Assembly (NCBI GenBank): GCA_032719365.1
Contig: CM064867.1
Location: 41,069,651-41,133,650, forward strand
Reading direction: 5' to 3'
Source: Prinsepia uniflora
Lineage: Eukaryota; Streptophyta; Magnoliopsida; Rosales; Rosaceae
DNA length: 64,000 nt
Shown: piece after piece, positions 1 to 11,300 of the stretch
How positions within the stretch are numbered: the first letter of the stretch is position 1
How the letters are laid out: each line of letters starts with the position of its first letter
Program-made: the position numbers and the translations under genes
Notes under the pieces: model-generated
Told to the model about the DNA's origin: nothing
What the model saw: the letters and a program-made list of their open reading frames with translations, nothing else
The model's database searches: none

Positions 1-160
1 CATTTGACCGCCTGAACAAAAAGTCAACGTTTTACCCACGACTAGGGGCAAAACTGTCATTTGCATCGTTCGTCCGAAAGTACCTCACTAATCACCGATT
101 AACCTCAATATTCCTGATTAGTCACTAATCTAATCCCGGAATTCGGGAAGGGTCGTTACA
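1..160 (-). mobile_element. Partial LTR (5' end of a minus-strand LTR), cut by the window edge
   Basis: On the minus strand this starts TGTAACGACCC at 160 and runs off the left edge. It has the same head as the solo LTRs at 2171-5283 and 57739-63958, including the 'GGATTAG..ACTAATCA' and 'AAGTCAACGTTTT' blocks, so it belongs to that long-LTR family. The target duplication cannot be tested because the other end is outside the window. No coding sequence is present. Confidence 0.8.
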
Positions 161-630
161 AAAGAGGAGAGACCTAATTCACTAATATCGATTAGCCTTT
201 TTCTTTTTTCTCTATCGCGCCTTTGTTTGTTTTACACGAACGCGCTTCACCACTTCAAACTTAAAAAAAAGGCCAAAACATGCTACATCGTTTCCCTTTT
301 TTCTTTTTTCCCAAAATACCACATTCTATAGCATTTGTGCAAAAACGCTATGCTTTAATGTTATTAATAACAAATTGTGGCGTAATGCAAATGACCTTTC
401 GTTCGGCTTCCAACTTATGGGCATGTTGGGAAAACCTTCTGAAAGGCAAGGTAGGTGTCACAGAAGCACTTCCGAACCAAAAACACTTGGGTTAGATAAC
501 AAAAAAAAAACAAAACAAAACACAGCAAACATGTACACTGACCACCTTACACGGCAGGGGTCGAGACAATTATGTAGGCCAGTTCGGCAAGAAGCTTGGC
601 AAACTGATCCGGGAAAATGGACGTACCGAT
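161..630. other. AT-rich non-coding stretch downstream of the Tat-like pseudogene
   Basis: I see no credible gene here. The sequence has T-rich and A-rich runs and only short chance reading frames. It follows the end of the decayed minus-strand gene (stop near 631), so it is probably 3' untranslated or intergenic sequence of that old element. Confidence 0.4.
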
Positions 631-2165
631 CTAGTCGATCTCAACCAACGTCCTCTGCGACCCCAGGATAAAGGCATTGGCCACTGGCGCCACCATTTTG
701 TGCATCCGGTGGGTCACATTGGTCAACCCTTCCCCTGTTTTAGTGGACTGAACAAGCTCAGTGGCCTCGGCAGGCTCAGAGAACATGGACCGAATACTGT
801 GTAGATCGGTCGGTCGTTGCACTTTCTCTGGAAGCGACTGCTCTAGCCTCAGCTCCTTGGCCGCCCTTTCCCACAACATCGCTGCCTTCGTCTCAGTAAC
901 CCTTTTTTGTTGCCTCTTGGTAGCATACTCTTCCACAACCTCAACGGCCAAAGGAGACTTCCTTTGAAAGGCCTCCAAGAGCTTGCGATGGTGCTCCGCG
1001 GCCTACTCCGGATCGTCAATGGAAGGTCGTGTCATACCGACAACATGACTCTTCATTAGCCTGCCGATCAAGGCCTATGCCACTCGGTAGGGACAGAGGA
1101 CGTTAGGGCTATAGCTGGGCATCTGACCGACCACTGCTTGAGGGACCATCCTACCGATCACCTTTGATGGACCCCTTAGATTTTTGGGCCACCATCTTCT
1201 ACTGGTGGACCCCCCCTTTTTGGGCCGACGGATCCTCCTTCGGTTTGGATGCCGATTTGGAAGCCTTTTCTTGTTCGACTATTTGGGAGTACTTCTTAAT
1301 GGCCTCACTCATTTTCCTGGCTGCCACCTTCTCAACAAAGAGATGAACTACAAAAAAAAAGTTAGTGCCACTCAGCAGACACCCTAAACTATTCCGCACA
1401 TATCCAAAATGATACTAACCTAGAGGTTTGATCAATCTGACAACAAGCAGGTTGTCGGGGAGTCTGAGAATACAACGGATGCGTTCCACATTGATAAGTT
1501 TCTACCGAACCAAAATGCAAGCTTCCTTATCTTCGACAGTGGTAGTGGCCTTTGAGGGTCCTGCAAAACAAACGAACGATCAGTCCCTCATCCAACAGGA
1601 ATCATGATAATCTACATAAAACATGATATTCAGCTAATCAGCAGGCACCACAACCTCTCGATTGGAAATGTGTTTGAATTCGCTCTCAAACTTGGCTAAC
1701 ATCCCCCTCCCACAACCTTGATATCCAACAAAACCGGTGCCTCCAACTATTTTTGGACGTTGGTACGTTTATGATGAAGGCACCACGAATAGTGATCTAT
1801 CCAGGACCATATATTTGTTTCTTGAAGTGGTACAGATGGTAGAGTTAGCCCCAGGTAGGGTCTGCTAGAGCCTACCTGGAAGGTTGTGTAGACGCTAACC
1901 AATATAATCCACCCATTCATGTTAAGATGGTTGAGTACGATCTTCGCAAATGCCAACATGTCTTGCATCCACAGATGCAACGGTAGACACACCCAGTGCT
2001 CGAATGCATTCACATAAAACAGGGCAGATCCTTCAGGAGGGTCACTAGGTTGCGCGGACCTTAACAGAAGGGTTATCACTATCTCGTTCGGCACGTTGTA
2101 AAACTCACGGAACCTGTCCAGATCCGTCTGCTGAATAGTGTTGGGCTCGTAGTCTACGACATACT
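631..2165 (-). pseudogene. Decayed Tat-like 'putative gypsy-type transposase' gene, C-terminal part
   Basis: Read on the minus strand, three open pieces appear in order. At 2094-1747 a piece reading 'FYVNAFEHWVCLPLHLW' and then 'LNMNGWIILVSVY' resembles the plant domain called 'transposase (putative), gypsy type', found in Tat-lineage elements. At 1399-1199 a basic piece contains 'VEKVAARKMSEAIKKY'. At 978-631 a charged, helix-prone piece starts 'MEAFQRKSPLAVEVVEEY'. Stops and frame changes separate them, so no full protein can be made. The upstream parts of the same gene lie beyond two later insertions, at 5587-5289 and 15515-15366. The domain name is from memory of the family; the order and orientation are seen directly. 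Confidence 0.6.
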
Positions 2166-2170
2166 CAGAC

Positions 2171-5100
2171 TGTCAGGACCCTTCCCAATCCCCCCCCGAC
2201 ATTAACGAGGGATGCTCCTGATCTCGTCTGACACGAAGTGTCAGACTAGGAAAAATTTGAACCATTAGCCCGCAGGCTTGTAGAGTACGCCAGGATCCGG
2301 AGGAGGTATGTGATGTCTCAGTCTCTGTTGCAGTCCATATCCGTAATCAACCTGTAGGGCATGGAAAACAGAAAGACTGTGAGTGGACGAAAAGTAATAA
2401 GTTTAGTAAAATACATTTCATAAAAGACCTTTATGCCCTTCACTAAAAAGCATTCATGCATAGGAAAACCATTTATCAAACCACATATGTTTAAACAACC
2501 ATAATCATACCGGCCCCTGCCCAAAACCATTTACAGAAATCTAGAACATAATAAACATATGTGGGATCTCAGCCCAAATCCATTTATCATCCATAAAACA
2601 CAATTTCACAAACCAATTGAAATCATGTTTATCATATATCATATATCATATAACCAATCCTGTCACGGTATCTAGAGCTACGCGCGTGCTACTTGGGGTC
2701 TCAAATCCCAAGTCTCCCCAGGGTCCACCCAGGTGAATGTTCGAAGATTAATGACCCTCCCTGTGGGTTATAATCCATAACCTTTCTGAGAGTAAGGAAC
2801 CCAACGGGGGTGACTCCACCCAGTCAGTGCTCCGTGACTGCTCCAGGCTCCACCCAGGCCAACGACCCTCTCCTGAGGAGACATTCCATATATAAAGGAT
2901 GGTACACAAAAAACCATTTGAAAACATTCTCAAAACCTTTCAAGGGTTCATGCCCGGTCCCCATAAACTGTCATGAACCATAAAAACCTTTCAAGGGTTC
3001 ATGCCGGTCCCCATAAACCGTCATGAACCATAAATCCATTTATGGGTCCCCGACCCGAAATCACAATCTTAAAACATAACTGGGCCCTAAGCCCGAATCC
3101 ACATACAAACTGGGCCTCCGGTCCGAATAGTAAACCAACTGGCCTCGTGCCCGATTTCGTAAACTAAATGGGTCTCGTGCCCAATTTCGTAAACCAAATG
3201 TACCTCGTGTCCGATATGCAAGTCAACTGGGCCTCGAGCTCGACACGTAAACCAACTGGGCCTCCGGCCCGATGCCTTATTAAATCAAATGGACTTTAGG
3301 TTCGAAAGGTCGTAAATCAAATGGGTCTTGTGCACGGTCCATATTTCCAAATTTGAAATCGATTCAAGAACAAAATGGGCCTCTAGCCCGAGAATGTAAC
3401 TAAAAGGCCTTTGAGTCTGAGGGTTTCCAAAACAGATGGGTCTCGAACCCGAGTTTACCTTGTCAAATCCCAAACCATTACATGAAATCAATTTCGAAAC
3501 TATAAGCACGGAAAATCACTGCAAAACCATAAACTTCCATTTACGTGCTAGCACGTAAATCTCCTCGAAATACGTGAAATCATATAAATCACAACCATTC
3601 AAATCATCATCATAGAATCACATCTATAAAGCATATAAAACCTTTATGCATGCATCACAGTTTAGAAATCAAGGTCCACTCACAGACCATCTTAAGTTGC
3701 CCCCTCGATTTGCGTGACGTAAGCCTCACCGGGCTATTCGTCGTCACCGGGACTCCTAAACCTGTCCAAATCAATCTAGAGGGTTACTAACTACCTTATT
3801 AACCTCTCATTGAAGTCCTGTAATTTTTCCGAATTTTTAACTATTTTTAAACTAGATCCTAAACCTTTGAATGTCCCGAACAATATCGAGACGGTGTCCG
3901 ATCGACACGAAACCAATCCCAAAATGTTCGTTACATGGAATAGATTAAAAGTCATGTTGAATACTTCCCCAAACTACACTCCTCGTGCCCCCACGCGCCA
4001 CCATATTCATTGTCTTCTTCCTCCAGCGAAACCGGTTTGCCTGGTTCGAAACTGACCAGACCGGTATGAATCGGTGCTACCGGTTCACTGTCCAATCTCT
4101 CCTATTTTCGATATAATTCAGTCCATTTTCATTCTAATCTCTTCCTAATCTCATTTCCTATCTTTCTACCATTTAAAATCAAGAAAAATGATTAAGAATC
4201 TCACCTTCCATGATTAAACCATAAGCTTGATCTTCAAGCTCAGTTTCCTAGCCTTCTAGCCATCCATTCCCATCCTAATCGAGTTGGCTTGGTCCCTAGG
4301 TCATATTAGAATCGAATAGAACACCAAACATCAATCAAAAACTAAACTTTCAATTTTTGAAATAAAGACTAGGCTCTCGGGTTTGTTCAACCTACCCCCC
4401 CCCCCTGTGCCCTGTGAGCCTCCGTGAGCCGCCGTGGACCGCTGTCTTCATCACTCTCAGTCTCTCACCATTCCTCACACGACCGTATGGTGTAGTATGG
4501 TGGTGGTGGTGTGCTTGTGTTGTGTGTTTTGGAGGGGGAGGTGCAATGGTGATCGGGTTTGTGAATGGCAACAGAGAGGGAGGACTGATGATAGTAACAG
4601 GGAAGGGAAAATGGACGGCAGAGATTGAGAGAGTTGATGAGATGAAAGGTTAGGATAGAAGGTGGGTAGGATTAAATTATAAAATAATTAGATTAATATT
4701 ATTTAATTAGTTAGATCTACTTTTTAGGGAAGCCACCAATAGGGTGAGTGACACTTGTCACTCATCCATAGGTCCCACTTAAAATATCTGCCCAATCAGA
4801 TATTGCCACATCATCCCCACCTTGTAATGCGTGCATAGTGCAATCGAACTTTTGGGACCCATAACTTTCCCGTTCGACGTCCGATTTCGGCGTGCTGCCT
4901 GTCTATGGATTCGTATCGACCCGATATACGTAACGATCCTTGGGCCTCGTCCATCGGACCTCCCATGTCACAAGTTAACTATTTACCCATTTTTAACCAA
5001 ACTACCAAAATACCCCAGAACTTCCGAACGTCATAACTTCTTCCTTGAACATCGGAATCGGACATGCCACCTGTCTATGAACTCGTGATGTCCCAAACTA

Positions 5101-5283
5101 CATCACAGTCATCGACCAAAGTCCATTTGACCACCAGAACGAAAAGTCAACATTTTGCCCAATTTTGTGGTAAAATTGTCATTTCGCGTTGTCCTTCCGA
5201 TTTACGCCACTAATCACCAATTAACCTCACAAATCCCTGATAGGTCACTAGTCTAATCCCAAAATTCGGGACGGGTCGTTACA
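2171..5283 (-). mobile_element. Solo LTR S1 (3113 bp), target duplication CAGAC
   Basis: The minus strand begins TGTAACGACCCGTCCC at 5283 and ends GGGTCCTGACA at 2171. The five bases CAGAC occur directly outside both ends (2166-2170 and 5284-5288), which proves one insertion into the Tat-like pseudogene. No gag or pol frame is present, so this is a solo LTR left by LTR-LTR recombination. Inside are the dyad at 4742-4767, TGCATGCA at 3647-3654, the inverted ten-mers at 2379-2388 and 3674-3683, and a dense array of short hairpins at about 3080-3450. It is the same family as LTRs H and I. Confidence 0.92.
3080..3450 (-). repeat. Array of ~30-bp units carrying GGGCCT..GGCCC-type mini-hairpins
   Basis: About twelve units of roughly 30 bp repeat a core like ACTGGGCCTCCGGCCCGA, with spacers such as TTTCGTAAACCA. 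The arms on each side of the 3-5 base loop often change together: GGGC with GCCC, GGAC with GTCC, GGGT with ACCC. Similar units occur in LTR C (27690-27800) and its second copy (33295-33405), and isolated ones in other LTRs here. Confidence 0.65.
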
Positions 5284-5288
5284 CAGAC

Positions 5289-5587
5289 CTCTCCCCTATG
5301 GGTTCAAACTCCGTCTCCGACTCACTCCCCATCTCCTCATCCTCTCGATCACTTCCAACCACGACAACAGAGGGGAAAGAGGACGAGGCTTCCTAATCAA
5401 TACCCTGCCAATTCCCAATCTCCACCGGCCGTTCAACACGAGATTCCTCTAAACGCTCCTCGTCGACACCCTAGTTTTGGTCGGCACCATGACTTTGTTC
5501 GGTACCCTCACCACTCTTTGTTATCTCCTTCCTTGGTAATCCTAAAAGCCTATCTACATTATAACTTGATGAAGAGGATGCAGAGGT
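5289..5587 (-). pseudogene. Decayed Tat-like gene, middle fragment between two insertions
   Basis: On the minus strand this continues the frame that enters from 15366 across the element A insertion. It reads a Ser-rich segment and 'NVDRLLGLPRKEI', then 'EERLEESRVERPVEIGNW', with two in-frame stops, and ends in an acidic stretch ('DREDEEMGSESETEFEP'). It is bounded by solo LTR S1 (target CAGAC at 5284-5288) and element A (target GAGGT at 5583-5587). Function is inferred only from continuity with the flanking pieces. Confidence 0.55.
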
Positions 5588-5878
5588 TGTAACGAACCGA
5601 ACCAAGAATAATAATATTTTAATGTAAAAAGACTATTTTACCCCTAAGGGGGGGAAACTTTGACTTTTGACCCGGGAAATAATTTGGACTTTGACCCATG
5701 ACTATGATGTAGATCGGGACGTCACGAATCTGTAGGCAGGCGGCACGCTGAAATCGGAGTTCGTATGAAGAAGTTATGGTCACGGAAGCGTTTTAGCGGA
5801 ATTTACGAACCGAGAACGGAATAAAATATTAATTAATTATGGGAATCCGTGCCAAACTCATATTTAAATCAAACCAGC

Positions 5879-5958
5879 GGATGAGTGACAAGTGTCACTC
5901 ATCCAAGTGACTACTATTCCCATAAAGTTGGGTTTACTCCTATAGGTCCATATTTAAA
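5879..5958 (+). promoter_or_regulatory. Candidate LTR promoter: perfect dyad plus TATTTAAA box
   Basis: A perfect inverted repeat with 12-base arms GGATGAGTGACA / TGTCACTCATCC and a 2-base centre lies at 5879-5904. A TATA-like TATTTAAA follows at 5951-5958, 47 bp from the end of the dyad. The 3' LTR has both at 13069-13094 and 13141-13148, and element E keeps the same spacing. Promoter function is inferred from position and motif. Confidence 0.5.
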
Positions 5959-6813
5959 CAGTTTATTTCCTCTCAACTAACCCTAGCCATTCGATTTCTG
6001 CCCAAGTTAATCCCAGCCCTCCATTCCCTCTGCTTTTTCTTCTTCATGCACGATCATTCCTCTCTCTCACACAAAACACACACACTCATTCTCCCTAACC
6101 CGTGCACCCATCTCCCCTTCGATTTTCTCTCGACCCAACCACCCCAACCATCAACCTTTACACCACCAGGCGACCACCCACAACACCACCATCACCACTT
6201 GATCACCCCCGTGCACCACCAGCGACCACCACCCCTTCCCCTGCCCTGAACAACCCGTACAAAACTCAGACCCGAAACACAGAGGAATCGGGTCCAAGAA
6301 GCAAAACCCCACAATTCCACCACCTCGATTCAAGTGGAGCTCCAGTTGACACCGTGAGGACCCCAGGAGCAAGACTGAACAGATGGCGAAGGCTACGGCG
6401 GCGACACGGCGGCGGTAAGGCCCAAAACCCGAGAACCCTGTTTATGTTCCCTGTTTCGAACCAACCCATTTTAACGCCTAGGAATTGATTCTTTGCTTAT
6501 AGACATGCTCTAGGGTCAAAGACGAGCTGATAGGGACCGATTTGGACGACTGACGCGGCGAGGATAGCCGGAGACGACGACCGGATTTTGGCCGTGAAGT
6601 TCATCGAAGCTCTGGTGAGTTTCTTCTAATTTCCTTCCAGTTTTGAGGTTACAGAACCATAGAACAGACCTAGATGGCCCTGTAGGAATGAACCCCGTCG
6701 AAAATGGTGGCCGGAAACGTATGGTGGAATCGGGTCAAGCCGGGGGTCAACGGTGACTCGGTTCTAGTAAAACGGGCTGACCCGGTACTGTAGCAGTGAT
6801 GATGTCATCATGC

Positions 6814-6933
6814 TGACGTCACTTCTGACGTCATCCTGTCAGGAATTGTCAGACCAGGGACCAATCAGAACATGCCACGTGTCACCTGACAAGTGTCAGT
6901 GATGACGTCAGCATGACGTTACTGCTGACGTCA
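6814..6933 (+). promoter_or_regulatory. Cluster of TGACGTCA palindromes in the element A LTR
   Basis: TGACGTCA occurs at 6814-6821, 6826-6833, 6903-6910 and 6926-6933, with decayed versions nearby (GATGTCAT, TGACGTTA). TGACG/TGACGTCA is the known binding core of TGA-class bZIP factors. A CACGTG G-box lies inside the cluster near 6877. The younger element E has eight or nine intact copies. The regulatory role is inference. Confidence 0.45.
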
Positions 6934-7885
6934 GCGGTACTGTAGCAGCGTTTACCCATGCGTTGACCAGGCGCGTGGGGGCGTGTGTGAACAGTGATTT
7001 TGGTGGGGCCGATACTATTTTCTAGGTTTCGACGATACGGATCCAATGGAGGTGGTTTCGTGTCGATCAGAGATCGTTAGGTTAGTCAAAATGGGGGTTG
7101 AAGCCTCAAGAATAGTTTCCGGGACGCGTTTTTTAGGCGGATCTGTTCTAGGGTCTTGGTATTAGAATTATAGGGTCCCTAAGTAACTCTCAGGTATGTT
7201 AATACAGGTTTTAGAGATCGTTGAGCAGCAAGGACCGAGTGTGAGTGGGCTGATTTATAAAAGGCTTGCATGCATAAACTGTTTTACTATTTCCACTTCT
7301 GATTTCGATGAGTCTTATATGAACTGTTTGTATTTGTTATTACAATGTTTTGGGCATGAGACTCGTTTGGATTATATGTGGATTTTGCCTGGGATGTCTG
7401 GGGGGACATAGGGTAAAGTATACTGTTATTGTGCTGTACTTTCCTACCTGTCTACATTGTCTCCTCCAGGGAGGTTCGTTGGCCTGGGTGGACCCTGGAG
7501 TAGTCACGGGGCCCTGACTGAGTGGAGTTGACCCCCGTTGGGCTGCTTACTCTCAGGAAGGCATGTTCATATACCTCGAGCAGTGACCGGGATACCGGGA
7601 GCTGATGTACCTAGAGAGTCTTAGGTGTGAGACCCTGAGTGGCAACGAGTAGCCTTAGAACCGTGACATCATTTGGGTTGGGTTTTACAGTGCACTGATA
7701 TGTTAGTTTCTCCTTTCGATTATTTTTGTGATTTTATGGTTACGATTTCATTATAACATTATGTTTTTACTGCATGCAAGATTTGGAAAACGGAGGGGTA
7801 AAACCTTATGATTTATATTATTATTAAATTGATTTATAAATTGTTATTTTTGGCCCACTCACTCTTGTTTTACTGACCCCTCCAG

Positions 7886-7938
7886 ACCCTGACACGGAAA
7901 TAGAGGAGGAGGACCCGGAGGAGGAGGAAGAGGCTTAG
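7886..7938 (+). other. Candidate terminal exon in the LTR encoding a short acidic C-terminus
   Basis: Directly after an acceptor-like 'TTTTACTGACCCCTCCAG' (ending 7885), a frame beginning two bases in reads PDTEIEEEDPEEEEEA and stops at TAG 7936-7938. Element E has the same frame, and LTRs B, D and G have different short frames ending EAEA or EVEV after an acceptor-like CAG in the same phase. No transcript evidence is available; splicing is inferred. Confidence 0.35.
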
Positions 7939-8202
7939 TTTGCTTAGCTGTGCACTTGTACACCCACTTGTGGGTAGGTTGAGCACCGAATAATGTACTC
8001 TAACTATTGTGCTCATGTGTTGTTATTTTACTATCCCTTGTCTGACTGTATCGCTTTAAACACTGTTGTTGTACGTTGTCTATCTATTTGAGTATTCGGT
8101 TTTTATTTAAGGGTAATTTTGGTATGTTTGGAGTCATTGTCAGACGGGAACGGGGTGCGTCCCCGGGTGGTCCCAGTGGGATTGGGACAGGTCCTGTCAG
8201 CT

Positions 8203-8214
8203 TGGTATCAGAGC
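8203..8214 (+). other. Primer binding site (initiator tRNA-Met type), element A
   Basis: TGGTATCAGAGC lies three bases downstream of the 5' LTR. It is complementary to the 3' end of plant initiator tRNA-Met, the usual primer of Tekay and related chromoviruses. Confidence 0.93.
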
Positions 8215-8311
8215 ATTAGGATTAGCAGTCAGAGTACTAGGTTAGCGGTTTGTACTTTGTACATGGTCACTTTCGATGTCTTTTAACCTGTTTGCCTCTT
8301 AATAGTTGGAT

Positions 8312-11300
8312 ATGCCTCCCCGACGTGATCCCTGTGCACGTGTTGACGAGGGCAATGGAGGGAATGGAGACACTGCGAGCATTGAACGAGCCCAGCACCT
8401 GGGTGCTACGCTCTTTAGTGGGGCGACCGACCCCAAGGAAGCACACTAGTGGATTGACCGCTGGGAGAGGATCTTCGAGGTCATGCACTGTCCACCGGAG
8501 GAGCGTGTCGTACTGGCGACATTCCTACTGGATGGGAGCGCCTACCGATGGTGGCACAACCTTTTCCTGGCTGGTTGGACCGTTCACACCATTCCGTGGG
8601 AGACTTTCCGGGAGCAGTTTCTCAACCAGTTTTATCCGCGGTCGTTTTGCAACGCCCGTGAGGCAGAGTTCCTGCAACTCCGGCAGGGAGACCAAACTAT
8701 AGCAGAGTATGAGGAGACCTTCCTGATGTTGTCTCGCTTTGCTGAGAACTTCGTGATTACCGAGGATGACCGATGTCGCAGATTCGAGTGGGGCCTGAGA
8801 CCTGAGATTCAGGAGATGGTGACTGCGACTCCCTTTGCTACCATGAGGGATCTGACTGATGCGACGACACGGGTTGAGAACAGTATTCTGGCACGTCAGC
8901 GAGCTGAGGGGGAGACACGGCGACGCGATCGCCCACACTTGGGATTCTCGGGCCGTCGGGGCTCGAAGGGAGGACATTCTGACGGATCTTCATCTTCGGG
9001 CAGCCGAGGACGTTCTGGTCAGTTCAGGAGTCCTCAGTGGTCTGGACAGCGTTCTGGGGCTTGGCAGCAGCCGTACTCACCATTGAGCACCTCACTAGGA
9101 GGATACTCGGGTCGACCTAGGGAGGTCACATGCTTCGCTAGTGGTGAGCCGGGGCACTATGCTTCTGATTGTCCACTGATTCGAGGCAGCACTATGCCAG
9201 CACAGAGCTCAGCATCCTAGAATGCCAGCAGCCGGGCACGCGGTGTTGTGTGTGGCCGTGATTGAGGAGCTAGAGGACGGGGACGACCTGCTGAGTCTAT
9301 GGCCCGTGTTTATGCTGTCACACGTCAGCAGGCCAGATCTATTCCGGGAGTTGTGAAAGGTACGGTACACATTTATGGTATTGCTGTTCGTGCATTGATG
9401 GATTCAGGAGCAACTCATTCTTTTATTTCACCGCGTTGTGCGGGTCTTTTGAGCCGTGAGGTGACCGCACTTGAGCATGAGATGGGTGTGGGGACACCGA
9501 TGGGAATGACCTACCAAGTGAACCAGGAGTACGAGCTTGCCCTGTGGAGATTGAAGGAATCGAGTTTCCAGCAGATTTGATTCTTATGAATGTACACGAC
9601 TTCGATGTGATACTTGGAGTTGATTGGTTGTCGGAGTACAATTCGCTCATCGACTGTAGTAACATGCGGTTGACTTTGAGGGGTCCGGGATTGCCAGAGG
9701 TGATATTTCAGGGAGAGTGTGGAGACGCATCGCCCAAGGTAATATCTGCACTCATAGCTACCAAACTTTTACAGAAGGGGTGTCAGGGTTATCTTGCTTA
9801 TGTGGTAGAGTCTAGGGAAGAATCTTTGAGAATTGAGGATATTCCGATTGTGCGGGAATTTCCTGATGTCTTCCCAGGGGATTTACCTGGATTACCACCA
9901 CCCAGGGATCGATTTCACGATCGAATTACTCCCCGGGACTCGACCGATTTCGCAAGCACCGTATAGTATGGCACCGGCAGAGCTACGGGAATTGAAAATC
10001 CAACTACAGGAACTGGTGGATCTAGGGTTTATCCGACCCAGTACATCACCATGGAGAGCGCCGGTCTTATTTGTGAAAAAGAAGGAGGGTAGTTTGCGGT
10101 TATGTGTGGATTACCGACAGTTGAACAAGGCCACAGTAAGGAATCAGTATCCCTTACCCAGGATCGATGATTTGTTCGATCAGTTACGAGGAGCACGGTA
10201 TTTCTCCAAGATAGATCTGAGGTCAGGATACCATCAGCTGAGAATAGCCGAGGGAGATGTTCAAAAAACAGCTTTTCGGACGACGTATGGGCATTATGAG
10301 TTCTTGGTGATGCCCTTCGGACTGACGAATGCACCAGCTGCATTCATGGACTTGATTAATCGAGTCTTTCGAGCGTACTTGGATAAATTTGTGATCGTGT
10401 TTATCGACGACATCTTGGTGTATTCCAAGAGTGTCAGGGCCCATGAGAAGCATTTATGGCTGGTTTTGGGTAAACTACGACGGGAGCAGCTATATGCCAA
10501 GTTAAGCAAATGTCAATTTTGGCTAAATAGTATTGGATTCTTGGGTCACATCATACCACCCGAAGGGATCAGCGTGGATCCTCAGAAAACGGAGGATGTG
10601 ACAAATTGGCCAAGACCGACCACGGTGACGTAGGTGCGAAGTTTTGTTGGGTTAGCAGGCTACTATAGGAGATTCGTGGAGGTTTTCACCCAGATTGCCG
10701 CACCATTGACTCGGTTAACCCGGAAAGGGGTGAAGTTTGTGTGGGACGAGCAGTGTGAACAGAGTTTTCAGGAATTGAAGTTCCGTTTAACCACTGCACC
10801 TGTCCTTGTATTACCGGATAGCATTGGAGAGTTAGTGGTTTATAGTGATGCATCGCTGCAGGGCTTGGGTTGCATGTTGATGCAGAATGGGAAAGTTATT
10901 GCCTACGCATCTCGGCAGCTAAAGACGCACGAGTTGAACTACCCTACTCATGATTTGGAGTTGGCAGCGGTGGTTCATGCCCTAAAGATTTGGAGACATT
11001 ATCTGTTTGGTGTGACATGTCGGATATACACCGACCACCAGAGTCTCAAACATCTGTTCACTCAGAAGGAACTCAACATGAGGCAGCAGAGATGGTTAGA
11101 ATTGTTAAAGGATTATGACTGTACAATTGAGTACCATCCTGGCAAGGCGAATGTTGTGGCTGATGCGCTTAGCAGGAAGTCGGCGGGATCAGTTGCGCAT
11201 TTGAGATTGGTGTACCTTCCTTTGCTAGTGGAACTCCGGAAGAGCGGAGTTATGTTAGGGATGGAAAATCAGGGAGCCTTGTTGGCTAGCTTTCATGTGC

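Larger units (their letters stand above)
5588..8199 (+). repeat. 5' LTR of element A (2612 bp)
   Basis: Starts TGTAACGAACC and ends GGTCCTGTCA immediately before the primer site. Features in order: GACGTCACG/GGCACG module near 5720-5760, dyad 5879-5904, TATA-like box 5951-5958, TGACGTCA cluster around 6814-6933, GTGAGTGGGC 7241-7250, TGCATGCA 7267-7274 and 7771-7778, GCCCACTCAC 7853-7862, acceptor-like CAG ending 7885. It differs from the 3' LTR by a few percent by eye, including indels in the homopolymer near 5650. Confidence 0.93.
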
